From the NCBI RefSeq assembly GCF_017104715.1, contig NZ_JAAGPI010000006.1:62001-126000 (forward strand): a stretch of 64,000 nucleotides of DNA, read 5' to 3'. The notes below the pieces were generated by a model. It searched no databases and was not told the DNA's origin. It saw only the letters and a program-made list of their open reading frames with translations. The position numbers and the translations under genes were made by a program. This document shows, piece by piece, positions 25,595 through 33,555 of the stretch. Each line of letters opens with the position of its first letter. Position 1 is the stretch's first letter. The DNA is from Burkholderia sp. Ac-20365. Its GTDB lineage: Bacteria; Pseudomonadota; Gammaproteobacteria; Burkholderiales; Burkholderiaceae.

Positions 25595-26455
25595 ATGGCA
25601 GGCAATCTGGAGCGGGCGCTGGCGGTGCTCGAACTGTTGGCGAAGAACGGCGGCCGCATGACGCTCGCGGCCATCGCCGACACGCTGAACATTCCGCGCA
25701 GCGGCACGCACCGTCTGCTGTCGATGCTGATCGACGAAGGCTTCGTGCGCCAGGACGAGGATCACGGCGAATACACGCTCGCGCTGAAGCTGGTGTCGCT
25801 GGGGTTGATCTATCTGTCGACGAGCGGCGTGGCCGATATCTCGCAACCGGTGCTCGACCGGCTCGCGGAAAGCTCGGGTGAACTGGCGCGTCTGGGCGTG
25901 GTCGAGGACGAACACATCACGTTCGTCGGCAAGGCGCAGGGCGCGAAGTCGGGCTTGCGTTACGACCCGGACATGGGCAGCCAGCCACCGCTTCATTGCA
26001 CGGCGAGCGGACAGGCGTGGCTATCCACGCTCTCCGACGAGCGTGCAATCGAACTGGTATCGAAGCAGGGTGGGCTCGGTCCGAAATCGGCCAACGCGCC
26101 GCGTGCGCCGAAGACCATCCAGCAGTTCCTGAAAGATCTGAACGGCGCGCGGCAACGCGGCTACGGGGTGGCGATCGAAACCTATGAGGCGGGCATGACG
26201 TCGATTGCCGCACCTGTGCGAAATCCGGTGACCGCTGAGGTCGTGGGTATCGTGAGTCTCGCGGGGCCGACAAGCCGGCTGCCGGAGTCGCGTCTGAAGG
26301 AGCTTGCGCCGTTGCTGTTGAGCGCTGCGTCGGACATGGGTGCGGCCACGCTCAGTTCGTCGCTGTTCAAGCATTCGCCGGCACGCGAGACAGCGCCGGC
26401 GGAGTCGACGTCAGTAGCGAAGAAACGTGCGTCGGTCAGGCCGAAGGTGAAGTAG
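25595..26455 (+). CDS. IclR-family transcriptional regulator
   Basis: Regulator of 286 residues. The N-terminal winged helix (about 1-65) has ERALAVLELLAKNGG and LNIPRSGTHRLLSMLIDEGFV. The C-terminal effector-binding domain (about 75-250) has LHCTASGQAWLS and GYGVAIETYEAGMTSIAAPV, both family hallmarks. Relatives such as PcaR, PobR and KdgR respond to aromatic acids or sugar acids. It closes the catabolic region, and copies of an IclR-box-like palindrome precede three other units here, so it is their likely regulator. The last 30 residues are a Lys/Ala-rich tail. Confidence 0.9.
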   Translation: MAGNLERALAVLELLAKNGGRMTLAAIADTLNIPRSGTHRLLSMLIDEGFVRQDEDHGEYTLALKLVSLGLIYLSTSGVADISQPVLDRLAESSGELARLGVVEDEHITFVGKAQGAKSGLRYDPDMGSQPPLHCTASGQAWLSTLSDERAIELVSKQGGLGPKSANAPRAPKTIQQFLKDLNGARQRGYGVAIETYEAGMTSIAAPVRNPVTAEVVGIVSLAGPTSRLPESRLKELAPLLLSAASDMGAATLSSSLFKHSPARETAPAESTSVAKKRASVRPKVK

Positions 26456-26563
26456 ACGTTGGCGGGCGTCGAACGAGCCTCGGGTTCAGCCGGATTCTTT
26501 CGCGAATGATTGCCGGCGAACTATACTCGGTCGACGTATACCTCGAATTTCAGGGGCGACCGC

Positions 26564-27022
26564 ATGACATCCATGCCCATCTGGTTTTCGCAATTGCGAT
26601 GGCACGCTCCGGCGATTCCCGTTACGCACTTCGTCGCGAACATGATCAGCCGGGACGTGATTCCGCCCGGCGCGGGCATCTATATTTTTTCGACCAATGA
26701 CCAGCCCTTATCGGCCGGCAATGTCGTCTACGTCGGAAAGGCGGATGGTGCGCGACAGACGCTTCAGCGGCGCCTTGGTGTGTATTTTCGACGATTCGCG
26801 CGGCCCGGTGGCAACCCCAGCAAGCATGCCGGACTCGAACTGCTGAACAAGATGTATCAGGCAGCGCCCAACGCACTCTATGTGCGTTGGGCGGGCTGTG
26901 TGGTTGCGAGAGAGATCGAGGGTGATCTGATCTGGATCTTCGATCCCGTTTGCAATTCAAAAGACGAGCACCGCAGCGGATACGATGAAGATACCCTGAT
27001 CCCCGCCGAGTATCTTTATTAG
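26564..27022 (+). CDS. Small GIY-YIG nuclease-like protein
   Basis: Protein of 152 residues with a GIY-YIG-like core. GIYIF (38-42) and VVYVGKA (55-61) form the two motif strands, LQRRLGVYF supplies the conserved Arg, and REIEGDLIWIFDPVCN supplies the probable catalytic Glu and terminal Asn. The family cuts nucleic acids; nothing else in the protein names a role. A TTG start 54 bases upstream would add 18 residues, but the ATG at 26564 is preferred. The gene opens the AT-richer block and converges with the M35 protease gene. It could be a lone nuclease, a restriction-type remnant or an effector. Confidence 0.6.
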   Translation: MTSMPIWFSQLRWHAPAIPVTHFVANMISRDVIPPGAGIYIFSTNDQPLSAGNVVYVGKADGARQTLQRRLGVYFRRFARPGGNPSKHAGLELLNKMYQAAPNALYVRWAGCVVAREIEGDLIWIFDPVCNSKDEHRSGYDEDTLIPAEYLY

Positions 27023-27082
27023 CGGATTGCGCGTGCACTGCTGGCTCGTATCCGGATACCGCGGGAGCAGTTCATCCACGCA

Positions 27083-27988
27083 CTAAAACGTGGCGTGGGT
27101 CATCAGCGACTCCACTCTCTTCCAGAGTCTTCTGGCCGCCCAGGCGTAGCTATCTGCGTTCGTGATCCAGGCTTCGTTTTGCATCACGTTGAACGTGGAT
27201 GGATATGCCAGTACCTTTTTCGGACCGTTTTTGACCATCACGTAGATCGGCCCTTTGGGTTCATTCTGACGTTCGATAGTCGGCTGGAAGCCTTGCCGAA
27301 CGCCATCGGCAAGTGAATCGGATGATGCTGTCTTGCTGAATGTGCTGGACTTGTAGCAGACATCCGTGGTGTGCGCCCACTTGTGCGATGCCTCGTGAAC
27401 GATGGTCAATGCAACCATATCCATATCCACGTTGCTATCCTTGAACCATTCGTAGTTCAAGTGGATGTCTTCGGCCAATGCACTGTCGGGCTCGCCAGCA
27501 TACTTTCGCGCCTCTTCTTTGAATTTATCCCATTGCCAGTGTCGTTCGCCTACATCGGCAAAGAAATGACTCAGCGCTTTGTTGGCATTGTGATTGACCT
27601 TGACGAACGCGTGCTCGAACGATTTTTCCGTACGTGGTTGGGCATAGGCATAAAGAGAATATCCGCCTACCAGACCCGTTTGCATTGCGCGATAGACGGC
27701 GACAATGCGATTGACGATCTGCTCGTATCTGCCGACGTTGGGGTTCAGCGTGAAGTACTTGGTCAGCGTGTTTTGTACTTCCACATTGGCGGGTGTGGCT
27801 TTTTTCGTTGGTTCCACCACGGCGAATCGCTGGATCATCTGAATCGCGGCGGCTGTCATGATAGGGGCAGTGCGAACCGCCTGTTTGAGTTTTGCCTCAA
27901 TTTCGGGCGTGATTTTTTCTCGCGGCAAAGTGCCGCTCACGCCTTCGTGCATCGACACATTTTTCTTCAATTCGATATTCCACGGCAT
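27083..27988 (-). CDS. Aspzincin (M35-family) metalloendopeptidase-like protein
   Basis: Putative zinc protease of 301 residues. HEASH (198-202) gives the HExxH motif. HTTDVCY then supplies the third zinc ligand Asp209 and Tyr212, matching the GTxDxxYG motif of M35 enzymes, and NADSYAWAAR (277-286) matches the conserved segment near the end of that domain. About 65 residues lie between these two parts. No signal peptide is visible, so it acts in the cytosol or leaves by a non-Sec route. ATG 27988 has AGGTGG six bases upstream; a TTG further up is less likely. It is downstream of the 341-residue protein on the same strand, near a T6SS locus. A secreted toxin is possible but unproven. Confidence 0.72.
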   Translation of the reverse strand: MPWNIELKKNVSMHEGVSGTLPREKITPEIEAKLKQAVRTAPIMTAAAIQMIQRFAVVEPTKKATPANVEVQNTLTKYFTLNPNVGRYEQIVNRIVAVYRAMQTGLVGGYSLYAYAQPRTEKSFEHAFVKVNHNANKALSHFFADVGERHWQWDKFKEEARKYAGEPDSALAEDIHLNYEWFKDSNVDMDMVALTIVHEASHKWAHTTDVCYKSSTFSKTASSDSLADGVRQGFQPTIERQNEPKGPIYVMVKNGPKKVLAYPSTFNVMQNEAWITNADSYAWAARRLWKRVESLMTHATF

Positions 27989-27989
27989 G

Positions 27990-28208
27990 TCACACCACCT
28001 GTTGGAGACGGTTAACAATTAGTCGGCTTTCCGGTGTGCGACATATCCAGCGACGTGTCGCGCGGAGTGAGTTTCTGCAGCAATACGAGGGTAGTGCATA
28101 GCTCGAATCACAGCCAGTGATATTGGCGCGGCAAGCGGTACCTCGATGAACCGCTTGCAGTACGCGCATCAATGCTGACATGCGATGTGACGCTCCTACT
28201 CCGCTCAC
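27990..28208 (-). CDS. Possible small ORF between the 341-aa and M35 genes
   Basis: A 72-codon frame exactly fills the gap. Its GTG overlaps the stop of the upstream gene by 4 bases (GTGA) and its TGA is one base from the M35 ATG. This is the pattern of translational coupling, but codon use does not look like neighbouring genes and the protein (six Cys, basic) matches nothing I know. Internal ATGs exist at residues 10 and 14. It may be non-coding spacer. Confidence 0.22.
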   Translation of the reverse strand: MSGVGASHRMSALMRVLQAVHRGTACRANITGCDSSYALPSYCCRNSLRATRRWICRTPESRLIVNRLQQVV

Positions 28209-29230
28209 GTGTCCTCGTGTTTCTCGTGGTCGACGGGCAGTGCATATTTTGGATTGAAGGCGCTCGGTTTCGATAAGTGAAAATCTCGTACCGTATGAGG
28301 CGGAATCTGGTTCTTCGCGGCTTCGGACACAGTATTTTTCACCGACTCGTAGAGCTTGTTATTGGCTTTGCCATACTTTACCTGCAGCTTCTTCGCCCGT
28401 GCGGCGGCATAGTTCGCCCAGAGTTTGACGTCGGCAGCCGTGCCGGTTGGTATGCACCACGGCGGCGGTACGCGTTTGAAATCCTTGAAGAACACGACAT
28501 GCTTTTCCAGGTAGTCCCAGTTGCGGAAGATCTCCCGGATCTCCGATGTGCAGACGGGGACCTTCTGCTTGACGGACTTGCCATCTTCATCTCTGAGGCT
28601 GAGCGCGTCGCGTCTCACAACCGCGGAAAGGTTCATGTCGTCCAGCGAATAGGCAATCTTGATGCCGTCTTTGATGGAGTCGTAGATCAGAAACTTGCAC
28701 GCACGACGCACAGCAAAATTTCTGAGGCTACCCGTCATCTTCTTCAGATCGATTGAACTTTCCTTTATGCCCATATTGTCTTTTCTCACCCCCCACTTGA
28801 GGTGAGCGTCGTCTGGCGACGCCTTGAGACCGAGTACGGAAGTCTCGAACCGGGTACCGAACGCAGCCCTGTCTGCTTCGCGTACTGGATCTTTCGGCGC
28901 GAGGTCAGCGGTGCGATTCAGCGTGAAGCCGCCGATCTGCCCGACGACATTGCCTTGTTTATTGAAGTCGATGAAATAGTTGGAGACGTGTTTCGTGACC
29001 GATTTGTCGGTCGCCGTTTTTATACTGTCTTCCTTGATTTCAACCTGCTTTGCCTTAAAGGCTTCCTCCGCCAGCAACGCAATCGCGAGATAGTTGCGCT
29101 GCGGTTCGTCCATGCCGTAAATGATGAACTGACCGGTTAGCATGGCGAGAAAGTGATCGGAATCGAAGTCGCGCTTTCCGCTTTTCAGAATCGCGTTGAT
29201 TGCTGAGATATGTGTGCTTGTGACCTTCAT
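28205..29230 (-). CDS. Hypothetical protein of 341 aa, upstream of M35 protease
   Basis: I do not recognise this protein. It is soluble, rich in Lys and Asp, without signal peptide or membrane spans. The first 70 residues look helical (ISAINAILKSGKRDFDSDHFLAML, then LAIALLAEEAFKAKQVE), with a mixed middle and a basic helical C-terminal part (YAAARAKKLQVKYGKANNK). Start ATG has GGAG six bases upstream. It is the first gene of a two- or three-gene unit ending in the M35-like protease. It could be a partner, adaptor or inhibitor of the protease, but nothing in the sequence decides this. Base composition is AT-richer than the flanking genes. Confidence 0.72.
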   Translation of the reverse strand: MKVTSTHISAINAILKSGKRDFDSDHFLAMLTGQFIIYGMDEPQRNYLAIALLAEEAFKAKQVEIKEDSIKTATDKSVTKHVSNYFIDFNKQGNVVGQIGGFTLNRTADLAPKDPVREADRAAFGTRFETSVLGLKASPDDAHLKWGVRKDNMGIKESSIDLKKMTGSLRNFAVRRACKFLIYDSIKDGIKIAYSLDDMNLSAVVRRDALSLRDEDGKSVKQKVPVCTSEIREIFRNWDYLEKHVVFFKDFKRVPPPWCIPTGTAADVKLWANYAAARAKKLQVKYGKANNKLYESVKNTVSEAAKNQIPPHTVRDFHLSKPSAFNPKYALPVDHEKHEDT

Positions 29231-29349
29231 GATGATCTCCAGCTAAAGGTTCACTACGTTTGCGTCAAGGCCGTTCACGTGCGACAAAACAACGGTCACA
29301 TTCCATCTGATATCAGCGAAACCTGCGTCTCGTAGCGCGCTACCAGACC

Positions 29350-31143
29350 TCAAGGCGTATCGTCGACACACAATTCTGGATCGCTAACGACGCAATCGGC
29401 ACTCGGCGCCGCCGCGCCACCGCCCCGCGTTTTCAGCGCGGCATCTCTCGCGGAGATGGGCAGCCCTTTCGGCAATAGCACCCACATCCGTATGCGTTCC
29501 TTCGTTCGGCTCGCCTGCGTCTGCGCGTTCTGCCCGAAGCCATAGAAATAGTCCGCTCTCACCGCGCCCTGAATCGCACCGCCGGAGTCCTGCGCCATCA
29601 TCAACCGGTCGATTGCGCCGGGGGCTTGCGGATCGTCGCGCGTCGAGACGAAGACGGGCGCGCCGAGCGGCGTGGTGCGCGGATCGACAGCCACGGAGCG
29701 GCCTGCCGATAACGGCACGCCGAGCGCGCCGACAGGGCCATTCGGCGAATCGGGAATCAGCCTGAAGAACACATAGCTGGGGTCCGATATGGCGAACACG
29801 CGCTTGACGGGAGCGTTGTTTGCCACTGCGCCGCCCGTCTTCGAAGCACCGGGTCCATTCGATGTCGTGCCTGCCAGGCTGCCGGTGGAAGCGGGACGTA
29901 CGGCGGGTGTCACCGGGTCGCCGCTTTGCGGTGTGGCTGAAGCGAGTTTGAAGCCGCGCAGCAGCGGCGACACGGGTTCATCGTCGTCCTGCGAGCGTGT
30001 GGCCGGGACTCCGCCGACGGCATCTCCCACCGTCTGTGCAGTGGCGTTGCCTGTCGACGACTCATCCTGAACGTCGATCTCGACATCCATGCCGCGCACG
30101 GTGATCCGCTGCCCGCCGCCATTCGTGCGCGCGACAGGCGGCAGGAATGGCCGGCCATTCTGTTCCGCGTAGGCGAAGCGGCGCACCGTGCCGTCACGCA
30201 TGCGCACCTTGCCGGCGCCTTGCACCTGCATCGAGTACAGCATCACAGGGTCGTCGACGTACGCGAGAATCGGCGCCTTGAGCGCGCCGCGCTCGATCTC
30301 CGCGCGCGTGTAGTACGGCACGATGCGGTCGTGATCGAGCCGCAGGCGGATCTTCTTGTCGCGTATGTCCGGCACGCTGTCGCGCAGGTCGAGCACGTAG
30401 ACACCTTTCGCGCTCCCCGGCGTGGCGTCGGCGACGGGAACGACTGCACGGCCTTCGATGCGCGCGGCGCTCGTCGAACCGCGCGCGCTGTCCGGCAGGC
30501 GTCGGCTATCGAGGTACAGCATGTCGTCGGGCGTGCCGTAGACGGGGTAGAGGAAGGCGCCGCCATATTGCTGGCTGCCATTGAGCAGAGGCTCGTAGTA
30601 GCCAGTCAGCGTGCCGTCGCCGCTCTTGTCGGTATTGCGGATCTGGTAAGCGTTGAAGTACGTCTCGAAGAACTGGCGGATGGCGGCCGCATTGCCCGCA
30701 TCGACCGTGCGCGACGCCGCGCACGGTTCCGACCAGCCGGCCCGCGAGCCGAGTACCGCGCAACTGCGTTTGAACGCGTCCCACGAGCCGCTCAAGTCGT
30801 CGATGCTCCAGCCAGGCAGATCGGCGAAGCGCGCCGACGCGTAATACGCGTGACGCGTCGCGAAGGCAATGCTGTTGCTTGCGTTGCTTGCAGCGGGAGC
30901 AGGCGAGACGGCCACGATGGGTGACGTGACGCGGGCCGCGTCAGTCTGTGCGGATGGCGTTGACACCGCGGGCGTTGGCACAGCAGGCGTGGGCACGGCT
31001 GACGCCACTTGCGCTACCGGCTGGATCGACGCCGGGGCTGGCTGTCCGCCCGCCGGCCCGAAGGTCGTCGTCGATGCAGGCTGGCTGCTTGCGCAACCGG
31101 CGAGCGCCACGATCAGACCGAGCTTCCAGGCTACGTTGTGCAT
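29350..31143 (-). CDS. mltA: Membrane-bound lytic murein transglycosylase A, with linker insertion
   Basis: Outer-membrane lipoprotein of 597 residues that cleaves peptidoglycan glycan strands. The signal peptide ends with lipobox LAGC (Cys17), followed by a Pro/Ala/Thr linker with VPTPAVPTPA repeats. The MltA domain (about 100-325) includes GYYEPLLNGS and MQVQGAGKVRMRDG. The 3D domain (about 453-560) includes PSYVFFRL and AQDSGGAIQG, the segment that carries the catalytic Asp in relatives. Between them, about 337-447 is a Ser/Gly/Thr-rich, disordered-looking insertion where the E. coli enzyme has a short ordered stretch. Start ATG has GAGGAGG upstream; the frame continues upstream. It lies 39 bases behind the kinase gene, so it is probably cotranscribed with this T6SS regulator. 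Confidence 0.9.
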   Translation of the reverse strand: MHNVAWKLGLIVALAGCASSQPASTTTFGPAGGQPAPASIQPVAQVASAVPTPAVPTPAVSTPSAQTDAARVTSPIVAVSPAPAASNASNSIAFATRHAYYASARFADLPGWSIDDLSGSWDAFKRSCAVLGSRAGWSEPCAASRTVDAGNAAAIRQFFETYFNAYQIRNTDKSGDGTLTGYYEPLLNGSQQYGGAFLYPVYGTPDDMLYLDSRRLPDSARGSTSAARIEGRAVVPVADATPGSAKGVYVLDLRDSVPDIRDKKIRLRLDHDRIVPYYTRAEIERGALKAPILAYVDDPVMLYSMQVQGAGKVRMRDGTVRRFAYAEQNGRPFLPPVARTNGGGQRITVRGMDVEIDVQDESSTGNATAQTVGDAVGGVPATRSQDDDEPVSPLLRGFKLASATPQSGDPVTPAVRPASTGSLAGTTSNGPGASKTGGAVANNAPVKRVFAISDPSYVFFRLIPDSPNGPVGALGVPLSAGRSVAVDPRTTPLGAPVFVSTRDDPQAPGAIDRLMMAQDSGGAIQGAVRADYFYGFGQNAQTQASRTKERIRMWVLLPKGLPISARDAALKTRGGGAAAPSADCVVSDPELCVDDTP

Positions 31144-31182
31144 GCCGCCTCCTCGTCGCCGATGTGCGGACAACCCTGTCCG

Positions 31183-33297
31183 CTACGTCGACGGACCGAC
31201 AACGTTGATTGTGAAAGTTGACGCGCCGAACGTGTCCGGACATTGGCTCGCGCTTGCCGCGCATTGCGGCTTGCCGGCGAACGGTGACGTGCTGCCGGTG
31301 CGGCGGGTCGCGGCGGCGCGCTGCGCGTCTGCCGGAAAATCCGCGAACACCGATTCGCTGTGCAGCCCGCCGTCTGAAAAGTCACGCGGCGCCGATGAGA
31401 CCATCACGAGAAAATGGTTCGGACCCGCCGGTGTGCCCGCCATCATCGGCCAGCTCGCGCGCGGCAACGAAAGCGTCTGTCCCGCGGCAATGGCGTTGTT
31501 CTTGTCGAGTCCATTCGGAAACAGCATCAGATATTGCCCGGCAGGATCGACCATGAACACGTACACGTATCCCGCGCGATTGCTGCCGACCCTGAATTGC
31601 AGATGATCCTTGTTGATCCGCGCGGTCGTGCTGCGCGACGTAGCCGTCACGCGGATCGATGGATCGCCGAGAGCGACGATCCGGTCGAGTTCGCCGTCGG
31701 GCGTGTACGGCGGTAGCTCCGGTGCTGCGGGTGCGGTCGGTGCGGCGGGTTGTGCGGTGTTCGCAGTCGTGGTCGGCGGGGCGCTTGCAGGCGCACGTGC
31801 CGACGGCGCCTCGATGACGGTGCTGGCCGCCTGCGGCGCAGGCGGCGTTCCGGTCTGCGCGTGATCCGCGCCCGGCGCCGTCGAATGATCGCGGGCGGTG
31901 ACGGGCGGCGCGATCGTCGTCGAGGGCCGCAAGGCAAACCAGCCGCCGAGCGCCGCCAGCGCAACGACGACTGCGCCAGCCGCTATCCATGTGGCGCGCC
32001 GGCTTGCGCCATGCGATACGTTGTCCGGGCCGGACGGTGCTTTGGCGCCAGTGCCGGACGTGGCCGGGTTGTTGGAAGCTGCCGCGCCCGTACGAAGCGC
32101 GCTGCCTGTTGCGGATGCCGCCGTGCCAGCACTCGCGGCACTCGCGGCACTCGCGGCAGGTGCAGCCGCACGCAGCGACGCCATCGCAACGGCCTCGTCA
32201 TGCGCGCCATCCTGGCCACCCAGCGCGAGGCCCAATTCCGCCGCCAGCGCCTGCACGTTTTGCGGCCGCTCTTCGGGCTTGACAGCGAGCGCGTGATCGA
32301 TCGCCTGCAGGAAGGTTGCCGAATAGCGGCCAGCCGCCTGCGTCGCGAGCGGCACGTAGCTGTCGCTCATCATCCGGCTGACCGAGGGCGGCGGCGTCTT
32401 GCCGACGATCGCGAAGTAGACGACGGCCGCGAGCGCATAGATGTCGGTCCACGGTCCCTGCTTGAGCGTTTCGATTTCCGCGTACTGCTCGATGGGCGCG
32501 TAACCGGGCTTCAGGATCACGGTTAGCGCCTGCGTCATGTCGCCGATCACGCGTCTCGCCGCGCCGAAGTCGAGCAGCAATGGTCGCCCGCTGTCTTTCA
32601 GCAGCAGTATGTTGTCCGGCGCAATGTCGCGGTGGTAGCACTGCGCACGATGCATCACATCGAGCGCGCTGATGAGCGATGTCAGCAGCGTGCGCAGCCA
32701 CGTTTCGTCGGGCGGCGCCTGCTTCGCTCGCAGCGCATCGCGCAGCGTCACGCCTTCGTAGTACGGCATCACCATGTAGGCGGTGCGGTTTGCCTCCCAG
32801 AACCGGTAGACCTTGACGAGCGAGTGATGATCGAACTGCGCAAGCAGCCGCGCTTCGTTGACGAAGCTTTTCAGGCCCGCGCGGAAGGTTTCTTCGTGGC
32901 GCTCGGAGCGCACCGAGACTTCGGCACGGCTGCCGCGTGAAGCCAGCGCGGATGGCATGTATTCCTTGAGCGCGACATTGCGGCCCAATTGCGTGTCGTA
33001 GGCGAGATAGACGATGCCGAAGCCGCCTTCGCCGACCAATCCCCTGATTTCGAATTCCGCGACCCGCGTGCCGGTCGGCAACGCGTGATGCGAGTCGCCG
33101 CCTGCGGATACGGACGGCATGATGGTCGCGCTATCTGCGTCACCGGTGCTATCCGCGCCTGCCGTCCCGGCCGGGATCGACCGGCTGTCGGGCTCGGGCT
33201 CGGGCGGTTGTGACACGATTACCGTCTTGTCGTCGTGGCTGGTCATCAGGACGTGATCCACAGGAAAGTCCAGTCGAGAGGCGCTGCGAACGAGCAT
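31183..33297 (-). CDS. ppkA: PpkA-like Ser/Thr protein kinase with periplasmic DUF4384-like domain
   Basis: Membrane-anchored kinase of 704 residues. The kinase domain (about 80-350) has GEGGFG (89-94), Lys111, the catalytic HRD (222-224) and DFG (243-245). A Ala/Ser-rich stretch precedes one membrane span (about 436-457). After a Pro/Thr/Ala linker, the outer part (about 555-655) resembles DUF4384 (FRVGSNRAGYVYVFMVDPAGQ, LMLFPNG). In T6SS loci PpkA phosphorylates a FHA protein and is opposed by PppA; the phosphatase and the FHA protein TagH are encoded in this window. ATG 33297 has AGGA upstream; ATG 33246 (MTSHDDKTV) is an alternative. It is divergent from the CHAT gene over 258 bases and followed by mltA. 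Confidence 0.88.
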   Translation of the reverse strand: MLVRSASRLDFPVDHVLMTSHDDKTVIVSQPPEPEPDSRSIPAGTAGADSTGDADSATIMPSVSAGGDSHHALPTGTRVAEFEIRGLVGEGGFGIVYLAYDTQLGRNVALKEYMPSALASRGSRAEVSVRSERHEETFRAGLKSFVNEARLLAQFDHHSLVKVYRFWEANRTAYMVMPYYEGVTLRDALRAKQAPPDETWLRTLLTSLISALDVMHRAQCYHRDIAPDNILLLKDSGRPLLLDFGAARRVIGDMTQALTVILKPGYAPIEQYAEIETLKQGPWTDIYALAAVVYFAIVGKTPPPSVSRMMSDSYVPLATQAAGRYSATFLQAIDHALAVKPEERPQNVQALAAELGLALGGQDGAHDEAVAMASLRAAAPAASAASAASAGTAASATGSALRTGAAASNNPATSGTGAKAPSGPDNVSHGASRRATWIAAGAVVVALAALGGWFALRPSTTIAPPVTARDHSTAPGADHAQTGTPPAPQAASTVIEAPSARAPASAPPTTTANTAQPAAPTAPAAPELPPYTPDGELDRIVALGDPSIRVTATSRSTTARINKDHLQFRVGSNRAGYVYVFMVDPAGQYLMLFPNGLDKNNAIAAGQTLSLPRASWPMMAGTPAGPNHFLVMVSSAPRDFSDGGLHSESVFADFPADAQRAAATRRTGSTSPFAGKPQCAASASQCPDTFGASTFTINVVGPST
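32132..32158. repeat. Three tandem copies of a 9-base unit in the kinase gene
   Basis: CTCGCGGCA is repeated exactly three times, encoding the Ala-Ala-Ser run of the linker between kinase domain and membrane span. Slippage would change linker length in steps of three residues without frameshift. Confidence 0.7.
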
Positions 33298-33555
33298 GCA
33301 GCATCCTCACGCGCACGCGTGTATCTACTAGACGAATCACGCGATCGTTTTTGAAGCGGTTGCCAGTTCGTCGACGCTGTCAATGCATGTGCCGATGCCT
33401 CTGGCGTGCGGCGAAGATTTCAAAATGACCTGCTCACAATCGTTTCTTTATAAAGAGTTGCAGGTAGCTCCAGTGGCGCTCGCTCTGGCCCGCATGCCCT
33501 CGCAGTCACAACGGCTCTCCCGTCGCGTTTATCGACCGTCCAGCAGGAAGACGAT

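Noticed and set aside
26456..29349. Insertion sequence or integrase ends around the AT-rich block
   Set aside because: No transposase, integrase, terminal inverted repeats or tRNA fragment could be seen at either edge.
30960..31000. Repeats in the MltA N-terminal linker
   Set aside because: They encode a short VPTPA-type run in a normal lipoprotein linker; too degenerate to report as a DNA repeat element.
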